A stretch of 64,000 bases of DNA, taken from the NCBI GenBank assembly GCA_014323675.1, contig JACONN010000002.1:2338001-2402000 (forward strand), in the 5' to 3' direction. Within the stretch, counting starts at the first letter, position 1; the number at the start of each line of letters is the position of its first letter. Below, one piece after another: positions 25,721-33,714 of the stretch. The notes under the pieces are model-generated. The model saw only the letters and a program-made list of their open reading frames with translations, was not told the origin of the DNA and searched no databases. A program made the position numbers and the translations under genes. Source of the DNA: Hormoscilla sp. GM7CHS1pb. Lineage in GTDB: Bacteria > Cyanobacteriota > Cyanobacteriia > Cyanobacteriales > Desertifilaceae.

Positions 25721-26981
25721 TTGTCAGATAAGGAGTTACAGCAGATCCAGGATCTCCAATTCGCAGACCTAGAAGCGGCCAACGCATTGCTGAAGGAATT
25801 TATCATCGCTAACCTGGATTTTCAGGTGGAAACGGTGCAGATACGTCCCTTAGCTGTCTCCCTCAACTCCCTGAATGGGTTGATAACTACAGCAGATGGG
25901 ACCAAATATTTCTTCAAAACCCATGTGGAACCCCAAAGCATTATTAACGAATATTACAATTCCACGATTCTGGCCGAGGCGGGTTATCCGGTAATTCAAC
26001 CCATACATAGTTCCACGGAATGGGGAAAGCAGCTATTGATTTATGAGTTCTTCGAGACTCCTTCGATGTTTAAGGTTATCCGCGACCTGGAAATGGATCG
26101 CAGAACAGATGCCGATCGGGTTATATCTATACAAGAAAAAGCTGACGAACAACTGTGGGACATTTATCGGCAAACCCTGCAACCCTTGGAAAAAGCAGCA
26201 CATGCCCGATCGCCCATTCATCAGCTATTCTACCACAGACTCACGGGGGGGCGCTTCGCTAACTTCTATCAAGGGACGGATATATTCCTGCCAGGAGGGA
26301 AAATAAATTATAATAGTCTGGCATCAATGCAGTGGAACATTAATGGTATACAATATCAAGATACTCTAGGACAACTGGTGCAGCAGGCGATCGGACTCTT
26401 GGAACCATCCCGAACACGGCTACGCGCAGAAAAATCGGTCTCGAATGCGCTGCGCGCACGCTACGCGATCGTCGGACATGGTGACGCCCATAATGGTAAT
26501 CTGTTTATAGATGTCGATCGCGGTTCTATGGTATACTTCGATCCGGCATTTGCGGGTCGCCACTCGCCCTTGCTGGACCTGGTCAAGCCCCTGTTTCACA
26601 ATGTCTTCGCTATCTGGATGTATTATCCAAGGGAAATTGCCGAGAGTCTGTCTATCCGCTGGGAAATAAAAGGTGATACCATGATGGTAGAACATGATTT
26701 TGTCCCCTCGCCAGTGCGGGTGGCCCCTGCTGCGATCGAAGCTAGAACGAGTGCTCAAACCCCTGTTAGGCGAACTTTCATCTCGATGTATGCTGGAGGA
26801 AAATTGGCGGGAATATTTGAAATTAGCTCTGTTTTGCTGTCCGTTCCTGACAATGAACCTGAGTGATGTCAAAAAATTCCCCCCGGAAATAACGCTGCTA
26901 GGTTTGGCTATGTCTGTGGAGATGGGTAGCACCAGTTCTGGTAGTATGAAGAGTTTACTGGATACTGAACTGGGTTCGTAG
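25721..26981 (+). pseudogene. Aminoglycoside-phosphotransferase-fold kinase, one-base frameshift
   Basis: A kinase of about 415 residues, starting with TTG at 25721 after a strong Shine-Dalgarno (GGAGGAAAG). Motifs of the APH/choline-kinase fold: the N-lobe lysine in YFFKTHVE, the catalytic loop IVGHGDAHNGNLFID, and the metal-binding DxxxA-like VYFDPAFAGRHSPLLDLVKP. It therefore phosphorylates a small molecule; the substrate is unknown. At about 26731 the frame shifts: one C too few in a CCCC run makes FVPSPVRVAP run out of frame, and the genuine C-terminus (PLLRSKLERVLKPLLGELSS, CMLEENWREYLKLALFCCPF) continues in the next frame to 26981. The last codons run into a dispersed repeat. The HAD-aminotransferase fusion begins about 110 bp downstream, suggesting one operon. 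Confidence 0.8.
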
Positions 26982-27044
26982 TGAGGACTAAAGTCCTCAA
27001 CATCCTTAAAGTGGGGCGGAAAGACTAAAGTCTTTACTACGAAC
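26974..27044. repeat. GTTCGTAGT...ACTACGAAC palindromic repeat
   Basis: GTTCGTAGTGAGGACTAAAG ... AAAGTCTTTACTACGAAC: outer arms GTTCGTAGT/ACTACGAAC and inner GACTAAAGTC motifs. It overlaps the 3' end of the kinase gene and supplies its stop codon. Related to 292-365 and 62946-62972. Confidence 0.85.
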
Positions 27045-27093
27045 CGGATGCGAACGGGATACGAACGTTAAAGTGATATTAGGAAGGATAAAG

Positions 27094-29436
27094 GTGGACA
27101 ATACAGATCGACTCAGGATTTTGATTTTTGACCTGGATGGCGTCATTACTAGCGAGAAAAAATATTGGAATACGGCCATACTGACTGTATGGGAACTGAT
27201 TTATAGTCAAGAATATCTAGGCCTGAATAACTATTTTGGTTCGGAGACTAACTTGTCCCAGGTATTGCAAGAAATGGGCGAACGGGTTATCCCCAGTAGT
27301 TTTATTTATGAACTGAAAAGTCGCGCGATTAATTCCAACTGGGACCTGACATTCTTTGTCTTTTGTCTGCACTTAGTGGGAATATTGAGCGAATTAAATA
27401 AGGTGGAACCAGATGGTTGGCGGGAAATACTCAAAAATGCCCCGGTATGGGAAAACTTACAGCAGTTAGGTGGCAAGTTGCGCGATCGGGGGTATAATTA
27501 CAAAATCAGCGAGGGGATAATTGCTAAGTTTTGGCAGGAAACAGAATCCCTAACGGGCAATGCCGTGCTAGAATATCTAGGGGAGTTTATCGATCGGCGT
27601 TTGGGGGTGAATGTCCCGGCATTGGCACCGAAAGGAGATATATGGCAACTATGCTATGGTAATTTCCAAGAGTGGTATGAAGGGAAAAAAGATTATCAAC
27701 TGCTAGATGATGAAACGGTACTAGAATTAAGTAAAATTGAGGCAACACTCAAAGAATTGTGTTGTCGCTATAGTTTGGCGATCGCCACCGGCAGGCCCCG
27801 GACGGAAGCGATCGGGCCGCTGCAAGCATTGGGACTGCTAGAATATTTTGACCCCAAGCGCATTGTCACCTATGATGAAGTGTTAGCAGCTGAGTCCCTA
27901 ATGTCGCAAAAGGGGAAAAGGGTGAAGCTGGGCAAACCCCATCCATTTGTGGTACTAAAGGCAATGGATCCCTATATCAATGTGGAAGCTTTGTGTAGTT
28001 CCGAATATCAGCAGTCAGACCACAAGTATGCTGCATATATAGGTGATGCTGCCAGCGATGTGGTTGCTGCTAAAGGCGCTGGATGTATGGCGATCGGGGT
28101 ACTGACGGGTTTTGCCACCGGGGAGGCGAGAGAAAATAAGCGGCGCAAGTTTGCTGAGTTGGGCTGTGATGCTATTCTCAACAGTATAGTAGAACTGCCA
28201 GAATGGCTAGAACATAGGTCAAGAAGTCTCACCCAGGAGGTTTCGACAACAGAAGAAGTTTCATCAGCATTGCCCGAGAAGGAACCAGATTTATCGACCG
28301 ATGCCCTAGGGTTACAAGAAAGGAAGGATATGGTTAACCAACACGTTAAATCTTTAAGTCCCAAGGTGGCGGGACCGCCCAAAGCAGATAATGCTATTCG
28401 TCTGGATAAGGGAGAGTTACCTTATCCGCCCTCTCGCTATGTAATAGAGGCGATCGCCTCGGCGGCGCGGACGATCAACCGCTATCCTGATATTCTGGGG
28501 GGCGAACTGCGAGGTGCCTTAGCTAAGTATACCAAAGCGAAGCCCGAACAGATTATCATTGGCAATGGTTCCGATGACCTGATCGAACTGATTGTGAAAA
28601 CCTTCGTGCAACCCGGAGAGGAAGTATTGCTGCCAGTTCCGACCTTTTTCGTCTACTGGCATTCTACAGAACTTATCAATGCCCGTCCAGTGTTTGTCCA
28701 GAGAACGGCAGATTTTGGCCTGGATCTGGAGGCGCTGTTGCAGAAAGTTACGCCTCAAACGAAGGTGCTATTTATCGCCAACCCCAATAACCCCACCGCT
28801 AACCTGGTGGCGCGGGAGACGATTATTCAGATCCTCGATCGCGCGGACTGCATGGTAGTAGTAGATGAGTGCTACTATGAAATCTGTCAGGAAACAGTAG
28901 CGGACTTGGTAGATAAATATCCCCATCTGATTGTATTGCGCAGTTTCTCGAAAAGCTTCGGCTTGGCAGGGCTGAGAGTGGGATACGCTATTGCGAATGA
29001 AGTCATCGTCGATTATCTCTATCGCGCCGCCCAACTCTTCCCCGTCAGTAAACTGGCCCTGGTAGGCGCGATCGCGGCCTTAGAAGAAATCTCCTACGTA
29101 GAGGCCAACCTGGATCAAATTCGGCGGGAAAGAGGCAAGTTAGCAAAAGCACTGCAACAGTTAGGTTTCATCGTCTATCCCTCAGCAACGAACTTTTTGT
29201 TCGTGAGAACGGAACCCCTAGGAATCACCTCCAAGGATTTAGTAGCGGCCCTGCAAGAGAAAAATATCTTTGTCGCCGACTTCGGTGGTAAACCAGGGTT
29301 GGATGAGTACTATTTTAGAACAGCAGTGGGCACCCGCACCGAAAATCAACGATTGCTCAATGGGTTGCAGGAGGCGATCGCTCCAGAAGGAAAAGGGGCG
29401 TTGCACATTTTTGGGATGATAGCAGCCAATTGTTGA
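27094..29436 (+). CDS. HAD phosphatase / HisC-type aminotransferase fusion
   Basis: A single protein of about 780 residues with two enzymes. Residues about 1-380 form a large HAD-family domain: FDLDGVIT near the start (nucleophile Asp), IATGRPRTEA (motif II region), GKPHPFVV and AAYIGDAASDVVAAKGAG (acidic motif IV). After an acidic linker (about 385-430), residues 435-770 are a fold-type I PLP aminotransferase of the HisC/threonine-phosphate decarboxylase group: RLDKGELPYPPS, GNGSDDLIELI, IANPNNPTAN, VVVDECYYE and RSFSKSFGLAGLRVGYA with the Schiff-base Lys. GTG at 27094 follows AGGAAGG and is preferred over GTG 27073. The pairing suggests amination and dephosphorylation of a phosphorylated substrate. 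Histidinol-phosphate chemistry is one option, but the oversized HAD and the upstream kinase argue for something else. The last residues (GALHIFGMIAANC) are read from an inserted repeat. Confidence 0.87.
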   Translation: MDNTDRLRILIFDLDGVITSEKKYWNTAILTVWELIYSQEYLGLNNYFGSETNLSQVLQEMGERVIPSSFIYELKSRAINSNWDLTFFVFCLHLVGILSELNKVEPDGWREILKNAPVWENLQQLGGKLRDRGYNYKISEGIIAKFWQETESLTGNAVLEYLGEFIDRRLGVNVPALAPKGDIWQLCYGNFQEWYEGKKDYQLLDDETVLELSKIEATLKELCCRYSLAIATGRPRTEAIGPLQALGLLEYFDPKRIVTYDEVLAAESLMSQKGKRVKLGKPHPFVVLKAMDPYINVEALCSSEYQQSDHKYAAYIGDAASDVVAAKGAGCMAIGVLTGFATGEARENKRRKFAELGCDAILNSIVELPEWLEHRSRSLTQEVSTTEEVSSALPEKEPDLSTDALGLQERKDMVNQHVKSLSPKVAGPPKADNAIRLDKGELPYPPSRYVIEAIASAARTINRYPDILGGELRGALAKYTKAKPEQIIIGNGSDDLIELIVKTFVQPGEEVLLPVPTFFVYWHSTELINARPVFVQRTADFGLDLEALLQKVTPQTKVLFIANPNNPTANLVARETIIQILDRADCMVVVDECYYEICQETVADLVDKYPHLIVLRSFSKSFGLAGLRVGYAIANEVIVDYLYRAAQLFPVSKLALVGAIAALEEISYVEANLDQIRRERGKLAKALQQLGFIVYPSATNFLFVRTEPLGITSKDLVAALQEKNIFVADFGGKPGLDEYYFRTAVGTRTENQRLLNGLQEAIAPEGKGALHIFGMIAANC

Positions 29437-29566
29437 AAATTGCACTTTGGCTAATTGCTAATTGAAAAGAGTAAATCCATCTATTCATGACAAAAAATGA
29501 CTATCGAGATTAACCTTTGAGTATTAGCAATTAGCAACCCTTATCATCCCGGAGTTGTGCAACGCC
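29397..29566. mobile_element. MITE-like element with 24-bp inverted ends (copy 1)
   Basis: Left end GGCGTTGCACATTTTTGGGA with TGAT; right end ATCATCCCGGAGTTGTGCAA with CGCC. These are near-perfect terminal inverted repeats 170 bp apart with an AT-rich interior and no gene. It overlaps the 3' end of the HAD-aminotransferase gene, replacing its last about 14 codons. Confidence 0.8.
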
Positions 29567-29678
29567 AATCTGCAATAGATAAACTCATTGTACCTCTCCT
29601 CAATGTGACTGGTGTAATCGATATGGTAATAAAGGGGCAATCTCTGCAAGGTTTCGCGTTGGAGAGCGCCCCGCACAA

Positions 29679-29712
29679 GAGAGTTTTTGGTGCGATCTCA
29701 CCAAAAACTCTC
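29679..29712. repeat. 14-bp perfect hairpin
   Basis: GAGAGTTTTTGGTG (29679-29692) and CACCAAAAACTCTC (29699-29712) with a 6-base loop (CGATCT). It lies between the two MITE-like elements. No gene is convincing in 29567-29770. Confidence 0.8.
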
Positions 29713-29817
29713 TTGCTGTTAGTAATTAGTAAGCTGTGATGCATTTAAATTGCATCATCCAAAATTGCCACCATGACCGAAACGCTTATGGCGAATGGCC
29801 GCCAGGATTTTACCCTC

Positions 29818-29930
29818 GGCGTTGCACATTTTGGGGATGATGCCTACGCATGCACATAACTTAAACTGGCTTGTAGTCTAGATTTAAGACTTCTGCAACT
29901 ATGCCCATCATCCCGTAATTGTGCAACGCC
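29818..29930. mobile_element. MITE-like element (copy 2) inserted in the start of the giant surface gene
   Basis: The 113-bp element has the same ends as copy 1: GGCGTTGCACATTTTGGGGA...CATCATCCCGTAATTGTGCA with ACGCC. It separates a short start (ATG 29773: MTETLMANGRQDFTLG, closed by a stop inside the element) from the body of the surface-protein gene, which resumes as TPFVKTYSDKNYQHTTMV at about 29927. It probably removed the native start from the reading frame. Confidence 0.8.
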
Positions 29931-29973
29931 TTTCGTCAAAACCTACAGCGACAAGAACTACCAGCACACCACC

Positions 29974-32900
29974 ATGGTGCGCCACAAGGGAACAGTCGTG
30001 GCTTTGGCAATGGATAACACACGGCACATCTACTACTCGGTGCTGAACCTCGAAGGTAGCGACAGGGGGCCGCTGGATGTAAACTACTGGCTAGACAACC
30101 CCGTTCCCCTGCCCTTTTCTAACGAAATCGTGCAGGTAGGCTACAGCCTGCTCGACCCCGTACAAATGCCCATCGTGAAAAAAGGGACGCGGCAAGAGGC
30201 ACCGGCGGGGAGCCTGCGGCCAGAGGAAATCGATCTGTTCCTGTCCAGTACGGCGCGTTTTACCGCTGATGCACCATTTCACGCCCTTTCTGATGGCAAG
30301 TACATCTACATTTTCCGCCAGTCCATCGGGCAAAGCCACGAGGACATGGTGTTTACAGGGGATAACAACTCCGTTCCCCTGGTCAACGAAACCCTGCTGG
30401 TAGACCGCTACGTGCTGACCGGGACGCAACTGCAACTGAAGCGAGAAGTGCGCTTCCGGCGCAGCCGCAATCAAACCCGCCCCGAAAGCGACAAAGACAG
30501 CCTGGGGGCGCAGGATATGGAGAAGAAACCCTTCTTTGAACCCACCCAGGAGTTGGATTTTATCCACAATTTGCAAGGGGGGCGGTTTACCGTGCTGTTG
30601 CTGCCCACCCAAATTGCTAGCATTCAGCGCTGGCAGATTTTCACCCACAATAGCCAAACGAGGTTAATCGACTCGTTCAATGTCGAACGGTCTAAAGATG
30701 GATTGTTCAATACCAAGGGGACGCAGTTCTACACCAGCCCCGATCCGCAATATCGGGGTACTGTGTTTGAGCGCCAACCGGGTCAAGACCCCTTGGGCAA
30801 TGATTTGATTCCCATCATTAGCAAGCAGGGATTTGCAGAATCGGCGCTGGAGTTTGACGGACAGGATGATTACATTGATTGTGGAAATATTCTGACAGAT
30901 TCCTACAGCAAAGAAGCCTGGATTAAACTCGCCTCCAATCCTGGTACGAATAATATCGTCTCAGGTCAAAGCAAACACGCATTCTCTATACCGACAGGTA
31001 ACTTAAAGGCAGGGCACAATGGCAACTGGGATTACGTTGCCGATCCGAATACTAGCCAAGTCGATGTTTGGATTCACGTAGCCGTTACTTACGATTCCGT
31101 GAATCAAGATCTTCATTTGTACAAAGATGGGACTCTCGTGGATAGCGAATCAGGGGTATCGAGCTTTGAAACATCAGATCGCAAGGTTTATATCGGTCGC
31201 TTTGGGTCGGGGGACTATTTCAAAGGTCGCATTGATGAAGTGCGCCTCTGGAACCGCCCCCGCTCCGCAGATGAAATCAAACAGGACATGCACCGCCGCC
31301 TGGTAGGCAACGAACCGGGACTGGTGGGCTACTGGCGCTTCGATGAAGGGTCGGGCACTAGCGTCCGCGACCAAACCGACAACGCCAACCACGGCACGAT
31401 TCACGGCGATCCCACCTGGGTGCAGTCCGATGCCCCCATCGGCGACAATCCGGGGATTCGCCGCAGCAGCTTCGAGTTTGCGGGACGCACGGTCGCATCG
31501 GGACTGACGGCACTGTCGTACTACCGCCAGGAAAACACGGTAACCGGATACGATGACAGCGCCAAACCCGTCAAAACCAGCGCGCGGGTAATGCTGGCCG
31601 CAGCAACCCAAGGGACAGGAGAGACGGAGAAATACGTGGCGACGTTGGATTTTGCCGTGTCGCGGGAAGGAAAATTGGTGCAAGTGCCGGACCGGATTGA
31701 CTTGGGCCCGGCCCTGAGTGAGGGGAGGAACGAGGATTTAAAGCGACTCGAAGCGTTGGAGAAAGAGTTGGAATTTCTGCGGCGGGGAAAGGGGAAAATC
31801 GGCGATTCGCAAATGGGTAATGCCGTAGCCTTGTCCGGCGACTGGGCGCTCGTCGGCGCGCATCAGGAAGACACTGGGGGCAGCGACGCCGGGGCCGCCT
31901 ATCTGTTCCACCTGGAAAATGGCCAGTGGCAACAAAAGCAGAAAATCCAAGCGAACGATCGGCAAACTGGTGACTACTTTGGTAATGCCGTAGCCTTGTC
32001 CGGCGACTGGGCGCTCGTCGGCGCGCATCAGGAAGACACTGGGGGCAGCGACGCCGGGGCCGCCTATCTGTTCCACCTGGAAAATGGCCAGTGGCAACAA
32101 AAGCAGAAAATCCAAGCGAACGATCGGCAAGCTGGTGACAAGTTTGGTAATGCCGTAGCCTTGTCCGGCGACTGGGCGCTCGTCGGCGCGCATCAGGAAG
32201 ACACTGGGGGCAGCAACGTCGGGGCCGCCTATCTGTTCCAACTGAAAGATGGCCAGTGGCAACAAAAGCAGAAAATCCAAGCAGGCGATGCAAGCGCATC
32301 GCAAAGGAATGCCAAGTTTGGTTATTCCGTAGCCTTGTCCGGCGACTGGGCGCTCGTCGGCGCGCCTGAGGCAGACTATAAATTTACCGGGGCCGCCTAT
32401 ATGTTCCACCTGGAAAATGGCCAGTGGCAACAAAAGCAAAAGCATAAAATCCGAGCAGACGAGCAGCAAAGGAATGACAACTTTGGTAATACCGTAGCCT
32501 TGTCCGGCGACTGGGTGCTCGTCGGCGCGCATCATAACTCGATGAACAAGATCGGCGATTTCGCCTATATGTTCCCCAGTCCAGAGCGAATTGCCGAACT
32601 CGAAACCCAAATCAAACAACTGAAAGCTCGCGTCGGTGAAGCCGTGAAATTACCCATGCCCCTGCTCTACACCGACCCCTACGGCCTCACCCTCTCCGGC
32701 GGCTTGCTGGGCTTTGCGAACACCAGCGATACCCCCCAACTCTTCGACAGCGCCACGGGCAAGCTGGCGCTCTACTTCCGGGGAGCAAACAACGAGTTCT
32801 TTGTTGCCTACTACGACACCCACACGGCCAAAGCTCAGTACCAACTGCTCACCGCAGATTCTAAAGTCACTTGCGTGGCTCGAGCCGCAGACACCGCAAC

Positions 32901-33714
32901 GGTCACCATCAGCGTCAGCGGCGACAGCGACAGCACCTGTACCCTCGTTATTACCAATACCGCTACGGGCCTTACCGAAACTTGGAACTACCTGCCTCGT
33001 GCGGCCCAACTCTTTGCCGACATTCTCAACGGCATCGCCCTCGATCGCCAGGAATTTGTCGGTCAACTCCAGGGTACAGTCTCTGGAAACGTCAACCAAC
33101 TCCCCTGTGCGGAGAAGCTGCGGCGCAGCCTGGAACCCGGGGATACCCTGCTCGTGGGCGACAGCCTCAAGGTCACGGTGTGCCAGGCCGTCACTCGCAG
33201 CACCACAACAATTCCCATTCAGACAACAGATCTGGGGACCGGGCTGACAAATGCATCCGTCCACTACCTACCCTACAACTACGACAACGCCACCACCAAC
33301 CAACCCACCTACCGCCTGGGTAACGGTTCCCTGCACTTGCGCGTCGAACCGGGCAGCGCCAAGGGCAAGGTGCAAAACGGCACGGCGACATCCCTCGGTG
33401 AGGCTATCTCCAGCCAGTGGGTGGCCGAGTCTCCCGGTAAAACCCTCTCTTTCGACGGTCACAACTACGTGACAGACACCTATAAAGATTTGACGCAGTG
33501 GAAGGCTGAAGGAGATATCAGCCTCGAAGTTTGGGTCAAACCCAAAACCGTCGGGACCATTTCCCGGATCCTCCACTATCAATATTTTGACAACTACAAG
33601 TACGTTCTGGCTCTGCAGTCGGCACCAGCAGGGGGTATCACTGGCTGGCTGCCGTTGGTTCTGTCTGCAAACAAAGCCAAACAGCCATTACCAGTTCCGA
33701 CTGGCAGCACCTAG
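29974..33714 (+). CDS. Giant LamG/FG-GAP surface protein, N-terminal part
   Basis: 1246 residues before a frameshift. The coding signal starts further upstream (SDKNYQHTTMVRHKG at about 29945, with a probable original ATG at 29773 cut off by the MITE); ATG 29974 is the first in-frame start now. Segments in order: a beta-rich N-terminal region; a LamG/concanavalin-like domain near 285-480 (ALEFDGQDDYIDCGNILTDS, FKGRIDEVRLWNRPRSADEI, VGYWRFDEGSGTSVRDQT); a short coiled coil; then five FG-GAP-like repeats of about 55 residues (NAVALSGDWALVGAHQEDTG, GAAYLFHLENGQWQQKQKIQ); another beta-rich stretch and the beginning of a second LamG domain. No signal peptide is visible, perhaps because the start was lost. 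The FG-GAP units are almost identical at DNA level (165-bp steps at 31816, 31981, 32146). Confidence 0.8.
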   Translation: MVRHKGTVVALAMDNTRHIYYSVLNLEGSDRGPLDVNYWLDNPVPLPFSNEIVQVGYSLLDPVQMPIVKKGTRQEAPAGSLRPEEIDLFLSSTARFTADAPFHALSDGKYIYIFRQSIGQSHEDMVFTGDNNSVPLVNETLLVDRYVLTGTQLQLKREVRFRRSRNQTRPESDKDSLGAQDMEKKPFFEPTQELDFIHNLQGGRFTVLLLPTQIASIQRWQIFTHNSQTRLIDSFNVERSKDGLFNTKGTQFYTSPDPQYRGTVFERQPGQDPLGNDLIPIISKQGFAESALEFDGQDDYIDCGNILTDSYSKEAWIKLASNPGTNNIVSGQSKHAFSIPTGNLKAGHNGNWDYVADPNTSQVDVWIHVAVTYDSVNQDLHLYKDGTLVDSESGVSSFETSDRKVYIGRFGSGDYFKGRIDEVRLWNRPRSADEIKQDMHRRLVGNEPGLVGYWRFDEGSGTSVRDQTDNANHGTIHGDPTWVQSDAPIGDNPGIRRSSFEFAGRTVASGLTALSYYRQENTVTGYDDSAKPVKTSARVMLAAATQGTGETEKYVATLDFAVSREGKLVQVPDRIDLGPALSEGRNEDLKRLEALEKELEFLRRGKGKIGDSQMGNAVALSGDWALVGAHQEDTGGSDAGAAYLFHLENGQWQQKQKIQANDRQTGDYFGNAVALSGDWALVGAHQEDTGGSDAGAAYLFHLENGQWQQKQKIQANDRQAGDKFGNAVALSGDWALVGAHQEDTGGSNVGAAYLFQLKDGQWQQKQKIQAGDASASQRNAKFGYSVALSGDWALVGAPEADYKFTGAAYMFHLENGQWQQKQKHKIRADEQQRNDNFGNTVALSGDWVLVGAHHNSMNKIGDFAYMFPSPERIAELETQIKQLKARVGEAVKLPMPLLYTDPYGLTLSGGLLGFANTSDTPQLFDSATGKLALYFRGANNEFFVAYYDTHTAKAQYQLLTADSKVTCVARAADTATVTISVSGDSDSTCTLVITNTATGLTETWNYLPRAAQLFADILNGIALDRQEFVGQLQGTVSGNVNQLPCAEKLRRSLEPGDTLLVGDSLKVTVCQAVTRSTTTIPIQTTDLGTGLTNASVHYLPYNYDNATTNQPTYRLGNGSLHLRVEPGSAKGKVQNGTATSLGEAISSQWVAESPGKTLSFDGHNYVTDTYKDLTQWKAEGDISLEVWVKPKTVGTISRILHYQYFDNYKYVLALQSAPAGGITGWLPLVLSANKAKQPLPVPTGST
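31816..32580 (+). repeat. Five near-identical 165-bp FG-GAP coding repeats
   Basis: GGTAATGCCGTAGCCTTGTC starts units at 31816, 31981 and 32146, and variants start at 32320 (after a 174-bp unit) and 32485. The first three are nearly identical, the last two more diverged. The array stays in frame and encodes beta-propeller-type blades of the giant protein. Confidence 0.88.

Noticed and set aside
27094..29436. Calling the fusion a bifunctional histidine biosynthesis enzyme
   Set aside because: HisC-like motifs alone do not fix the substrate; the HAD domain is much larger than HisB-N/HisN types, and no other his gene is nearby.
31571..32619. Long antisense open frames opposite the FG-GAP repeats
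   Set aside because: GC-rich shadow of the coding repeats; arginine-rich low-complexity products.
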